From Bacteroidota bacterium (GTDB taxonomy: Bacteria > Bacteroidota > Bacteroidia > JABDFU01), in the NCBI GenBank assembly GCA_013286655.1, contig JABDFG010000009.1, forward strand, positions 1 to 62,462: a DNA stretch of 62,462 nucleotides, in the 5' to 3' direction. Position 1 is the first letter of the stretch, and every line of letters starts with the position of its first letter. The notes under the pieces were generated by a model. The model was given only the letters and a program-made list of their open reading frames with translations, was not told where the DNA came from and did no database searches. Made by a program: the position numbers and the translations under genes. Positions 59,122-62,462 of the stretch are shown in pieces.

Positions 59122-61281
59122 TTACAACGTCAATATATAATAGGTAACATAAAATTTAGCAGTTCCATCTCCATTTGTAGGAGGGGCAGTAAGGTCTTCA
59201 ATCATCAAGGGTTGATTAGCTACAAGTGTATTTCCATTTCCTTGTGTGCCCACGGGAGTGATTGTTCCAAACCCTCCAGTATATAAATTAGATAATTGAC
59301 CAATGGCCGCCTGAGCATAATCTGCCCCTGAAGTTATGTATACCAAATTGGAATAATAATCATATTCATGTGTGCCAAAAGTATAATTTACGGCTCCTGA
59401 TACCACCACAATACATTTTCCAGCACCTGGAGCAGGAACGATTTGAACAGGAGTTGTGTAAATGTTTAGAATTTGGGAGGATGTTAATGAAACTGATGCA
59501 GTTTGAAGTACTGCCCCAGGCATATCCGCCACTGTTAAAGCTCTAAAAGTAGGAGCAGCGGCACTTCCAGAACTTGGCCCAGCCAATACGGCATTGGCTG
59601 ATTGCGTGTTTAAGGAAAATGACAATGCTGGCGTTGTTGTTGATGTTGCAACAGATGTTGTAAATAATGGACTCAAATTGCCAGAACTAAAACTTGTTAC
59701 TGTCCCTGATCCAGACGCGGGTTGCCATGAAGCATTCCCGGAAGCATCAGACGTAAGGACATACCCATTTGATTGAGTACCATCTACTAGCCGAAAAGCT
59801 GGCGAACTTCCGCTATTTATGTGTAAAGGGACTGAGGGGCTTGATGTCCCTATCCCAAAGTTCCCATTTGCATCAATAACATCTTTTGTTGTACCGTTAA
59901 CTCTTGCAAGGAATACAGGAGAAGAAGTTGAACCATTATCTGCCAACAAAGCAGCGGATGAATAGGATGGGTCAGCAGTTGAAAGAGAAAAATATCCCGC
60001 ATTTTGTGTTCCTGAACCTCCGTTTAAGGCAACTCCAATTACTCCAACATTTGCTCCATTAGTGTTTTGTGTTGCAACATTTGCCGAACCCACATTGGCA
60101 GTAGCTGAGTTCCAAGCTCCATTATATGTCCCAAAATTTACACCATTTGTTGATGCTCCTAAAGACAAACTTTGCGTGCCTATTGAAGCATGAGGATCGC
60201 TATTATTAGAAAATCTATAAAGAAAACTTGTTGAAGTACATGCTGCCCTACAAATACCATCTATTGCATCATATTCATGAGTGCCTCCACTACTTAAATC
60301 ATTCAGATTAGAATAAAATCCAGCATAGCTAAAATCCGCTCCGGAAGGTATGTTTGCATTATTGTAAATGCTACACCAATCTCCAAACATATTAGTTCCA
60401 GTCGGCAATGTTCCATTTAAATATAGAAATCCATCAGTACCAGTTGTAGGGGCATTTTTAGCGAAAACAGAAGAACCAACCTGAAGTAATTCAGCAGGGG
60501 ATGTAGTCCCAATACCTACATTTCCAGCACCAGATTCTGTAACGAAAGCGTATTTATTTGTAATAGTTCCTGATCCTGACGGCGCGGCAATATACGAGCC
60601 GTACCAATTTGTCATTGCAGAACCTCCGTTATATGTAATTCCACTCTTAAAATTCGTAAAGTCAGAGGTAGATGTAACTGTTGGGTTTATATGTAGCAAG
60701 GCTCCCGGTGATGTTGTACCAATTCCTAAGTTACCACTAGAAGTTATTCTCATTCGTTCATTTGAAGATGCTGAACCTCCTGTATAAAAAGTCATGAAAC
60801 CGGATGAATTAACATTTGACATTATTAATGGAGCTGTACTATTAGTATAAATAAATGGAGTATTTGCAGTACCTGCAGCTCCTCCTCCAGTTACACCTGT
60901 TCCATTAACACCAGCGTATAAAACAGACGTTCCATTCGATGCAGCAAAAAGTGCTGCTGCTGCTGTTCCGGAATTAGTATTACTTATTGTAGCAGATGTA
61001 TTTGAGTTTTGATTATTCGAAATTGACAACATATCTGCTCCGGAAATGAGACTTGTAGTGCCAACCAATAATTGACCGGATGGTGTAAATCTAGCTTTTT
61101 CAGTACCACTTGTAACAAATACCAACGGTTCTGAATTTGTTGAGCCTAGCACTTCTGTTCCACCAAGTGAATTCCCGGCAAGTGACCAATCACTTTGCGC
61201 CTTTGCCTCAGCAAAGCAAATAATTAAAACAGCCACTATAGCTATTCTATTTTTGATAAAGTTGAATTGTTTCATCAGCAT
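59122..61281 (-). CDS. Large surface protein with tail-fibre-like GIGTTSP repeats
   Basis: The protein is 719 aa with a signal peptide (IAVLIICFAEAKA, with the start near MKQFNF). The body is rich in G, S, N and T, with repeated GIGTTSPG-type motifs: SGNLGIGTTSPGALLHIN, AGNVGIGTTSPAELLQVG and NGNFGIGTSSPSVPLHIN. They separate blocks like those of phage tail fibres and Bacteroidota surface proteins. The C-terminus (NGDGTAKFYVTYYILTL) has no T9SS domain. It is 13 bp upstream of the propeller gene on the same strand, so the two may be co-expressed adhesin-type proteins. Confidence 0.75.
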   Translation of the reverse strand: MLMKQFNFIKNRIAIVAVLIICFAEAKAQSDWSLAGNSLGGTEVLGSTNSEPLVFVTSGTEKARFTPSGQLLVGTTSLISGADMLSISNNQNSNTSATISNTNSGTAAAALFAASNGTSVLYAGVNGTGVTGGGAAGTANTPFIYTNSTAPLIMSNVNSSGFMTFYTGGSASSNERMRITSSGNLGIGTTSPGALLHINPTVTSTSDFTNFKSGITYNGGSAMTNWYGSYIAAPSGSGTITNKYAFVTESGAGNVGIGTTSPAELLQVGSSVFAKNAPTTGTDGFLYLNGTLPTGTNMFGDWCSIYNNANIPSGADFSYAGFYSNLNDLSSGGTHEYDAIDGICRAACTSTSFLYRFSNNSDPHASIGTQSLSLGASTNGVNFGTYNGAWNSATANVGSANVATQNTNGANVGVIGVALNGGSGTQNAGYFSLSTADPSYSSAALLADNGSTSSPVFLARVNGTTKDVIDANGNFGIGTSSPSVPLHINSGSSPAFRLVDGTQSNGYVLTSDASGNASWQPASGSGTVTSFSSGNLSPLFTTSVATSTTTPALSFSLNTQSANAVLAGPSSGSAAAPTFRALTVADMPGAVLQTASVSLTSSQILNIYTTPVQIVPAPGAGKCIVVVSGAVNYTFGTHEYDYYSNLVYITSGADYAQAAIGQLSNLYTGGFGTITPVGTQGNGNTLVANQPLMIEDLTAPPTNGDGTAKFYVTYYILTL

Positions 61282-61784
61282 GATTTTTAGTTTAATTATT
61301 AATATTAATTGCGATGAAAATAATATGAATTTTGAAAACGCGCTGATACATAATGGCCTGAAATCTTACATGTGTAAGAAAAACGATCATTATGTCATTA
61401 GAATTTTCTAATGTGTGCGAAATTTGAATTTAAATGATGTTTGTGAGAAAAAATAGATATAAATCACCTGTAAAACCGATGTAAGATTTTGGCCCAACAC
61501 GTAAGAGGAATTTTAGGATAAGTAATTTAATTTTGTTAAAATACGACCCTATTTTATCGAGCAAAAAGACATTTTACCTCTCGAAGTCCGAGTAAAAGGA
61601 AGTTCTTTAATACTTTTTAAGGATATATGCAGGATAAATCCGGAGGAGGATTAGCTATAAACTTTCAAGGCCGACACAATTCTCTGGGAAAATACAGATA
61701 GAAAACAGGAAAAGGGGGAAGGTGGCACCTCATGTTTCACTCTTTCACACAAAATTTTATATTGCCATTTTCCCATGCTTAACT
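61282..61784. promoter_or_regulatory. Intergenic region with two palindromes
   Basis: No gene is seen. TCTTACATGTGTAAGA (61364-61379) has 7-bp arms, and ATTAGAATTTTCTAAT (61397-61412) has 7-bp arms around TT. Both lie within 135 bp upstream of the tail-fibre-like gene start at 61281 on the minus strand. They are candidate operators. No consensus -7 box is clear in the remaining 370 bp. Confidence 0.45.
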
Positions 61785-61825
61785 CTTCTTTTCACACTTC
61801 TTGTTACTCTATTGTTACTTTAAAA
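61785..61825 (+). repeat. Right copy of the 41-bp imperfect direct repeat
   Basis: It begins CTTCTTTTCACA at 61785 and contains the 21-bp core at 61801-61821, identical to 41513-41533. It is 53 bp from the tRNA-Glu 3' end and in the same orientation as the left copy. Confidence 0.6.
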
Positions 61826-61833
61826 GTAAAAAC

Positions 61834-61860
61834 CCCATGTAAACTATTGATTTACATGGG
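61834..61860 (-). terminator. Terminator of tRNA-Glu
   Basis: CCCATGTAAA pairs with TTTACATGGG around a 7-nt loop. On the minus strand the T-run GGGGTTTTT follows. It lies 18 nt past the tRNA 3' end. Confidence 0.75.
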
Positions 61861-61878
61861 ATTATAGCGATTGTTTTG

Positions 61879-61950
61879 TAGCCCGTAGGGGAATCGAACC
61901 CCTGTTACCAGAATGAAAATCTGGTGTCCTAACCCCTAGACGAACGGGCC
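61879..61950 (-). tRNA. tRNA-Glu (anticodon TTC)
   Basis: The minus strand reads GGCCCGTTCGTCTAGGGG at the 5' end. It has the anticodon arm CCAGA-TTTTCAT-TCTGG with anticodon TTC, and the T-arm AGGGG-TTCGATT-CCCCT. The acceptor stem GGCCCGT pairs with ACGGGCT, with discriminator A at 61879. No CCA is encoded. It is the insertion site of the element whose right end is just downstream of its 3' end. Confidence 0.93.
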
Positions 61951-62060
61951 AAAATCGTTTTCAAGAACTAAATTCAATGCTTGATTTTGGGATGGCAAAT
62001 GTAGCATTAAGAATGAAAACCGCCAAATATTTTCAACTTTCTCAAAAAAACGACCTTTTC

Positions 62061-62462
62061 TTATTCTGCGACCATTTTATGGCGTATGCTTTTATCCAAT
62101 GCTTTCCTGGCTAGTGTATGATTGGGGTTAATGGACAGGGCTTTTTCCCAGGCTTCTGTCATTTCGGCTTCGTTTCCCGTTTTCTCACAAAGTACTCCCA
62201 GGTTATAATATGCATCGGCATAGGTAGGATTTACCTTAATTTCCTCCTGCAGCTCTTTCTTGGCCGCAGCATATTGTTCCCGGTTAACATAGATGATGCC
62301 TAGATTATTGTGGATCATTGGCTCTGAACTATTGATCTCCAGGCCTTGCTGATACACCTTTATTGCTTCGTCCGGACGGCCCTGTTCAACCAGTGCCGCT
62401 CCATAGTTTAACTTGGCCAGGGCGGAATGGGGGGAATTGAGAGAGGCTTTTTCCCAAAAAGA
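62061..62462 (-). CDS. TPR-repeat protein, partial (5' end beyond window)
   Basis: The frame is open to the edge at 62462 and reads from the edge SFWEKASLNSPHSALAKLN, then YGAALVEQGRPDEAIKVYQQ, MIHNNLGIIYVNREQYAAAK, YADAYYNLGVLCEKTGNEAE and LSINPNHTLARKALDKSIRH. These are regular 34-residue TPR units. A GTG at 62357 is an internal codon, not the start. It belongs to the flanking chromosome, 111 bp past the tRNA. Confidence 0.85.
   Translation of the reverse strand, partial: SFWEKASLNSPHSALAKLNYGAALVEQGRPDEAIKVYQQGLEINSSEPMIHNNLGIIYVNREQYAAAKKELQEEIKVNPTYADAYYNLGVLCEKTGNEAEMTEAWEKALSINPNHTLARKALDKSIRHKMVAE

Noticed and set aside
59122-61281. Evidence of a prophage from tail-fibre-like motifs
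   Set aside because: The protein has a signal peptide and no phage structural genes are nearby; such GIGTTSP repeats are common in Bacteroidota surface proteins.

Overview
The window is a stretch of a Bacteroidota chromosome, probably a free-living member of the Chitinophagales/Sphingobacteriales/Cytophagales type. The evidence is type IX secretion C-terminal domains, TonB-dependent receptors with carboxypeptidase-like N-terminal domains, promoters of the Bacteroidota form (TTTG, about 20 nt, TAnnTTTG), low GC, and a CTnDOT-like integrase. No rRNA genes or CRISPR arrays are present; the one intact tRNA is tRNA-Glu at 61879..61950.

Layout. (1) 1-11 kb holds two complete tripartite ABC export systems (TolC, membrane fusion protein, FtsX-type permease, ATPase). 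The second is divergent from a MarR-like regulator across a 30-bp tandem operator array. OsmC and a luciferase-like oxidoreductase lie between them. (2) 11.1-16 kb is a minus-strand operon: a His/Cys-rich small protein, a lipoprotein, a beta-barrel, a TonB receptor and a His-heptad coiled-coil lipoprotein. It looks like an outer-membrane metal-acquisition or metal-sensing set. (3) 16-27.5 kb is a patchwork of single-gene stress and detoxification functions: aldo/keto reductase, DOPA dioxygenase, SRPBCC, DinB, a TPR-Arr fusion, RibD-like, pirin, VOC and ABM proteins. Several neighbours are broken by internal or 5' deletions. (4) 27.5-30.5 kb has secreted or surface proteins and a GT-A-like protein. 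(5) 30.8-41.4 kb holds Fic, a methyltransferase, two ArsR-SRPBCC pairs with visible autoregulatory sites, a TonB-receptor operon, and a winged-helix regulator with a membrane partner. The winged-helix operon carries a 15-bp palindrome (GTTTG-N5-CAAAC) that recurs at three places. The segment ends in a serine-recombinase remnant.

(6) 41.4-61.9 kb is an integrative element next to tRNA-Glu. It carries a tyrosine integrase, dinD, a six-hairpin array, an excisionase-like protein, an SSB-like protein, an SF3-type helicase, a VirE-N/PriCT primase, an AIPR anti-phage-type nuclease, radC and a run of small genes. A GC-rich gene-free segment with several helices may be a large structured RNA. The right part of the element holds a DUF4145 protein, a T9SS beta-propeller protein and a large tail-fibre-like surface protein. 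An imperfect 41-bp direct repeat lies near both ends.

The 3' end sequence of tRNA-Glu (GTAGCCC-R-TAGGG) appears three times in the same orientation: 30.85 kb, 41.40 kb and in the intact gene at 61.88 kb. Each copy is preceded by a hairpin that would terminate minus-strand transcription. The simplest reading is two successive integrations at one tRNA gene, giving a roughly 31-kb composite island. The items that look least described are the hairpin array at 43.7-43.9 kb, the candidate structured RNA at 54.96-55.33 kb, the dispersed nested-hairpin repeat at 22.4, 39.0-39.2 and 40.9 kb, and the three-site GTTTG-N5-CAAAC regulon. All functional statements come from reading the sequence; no database search was run.
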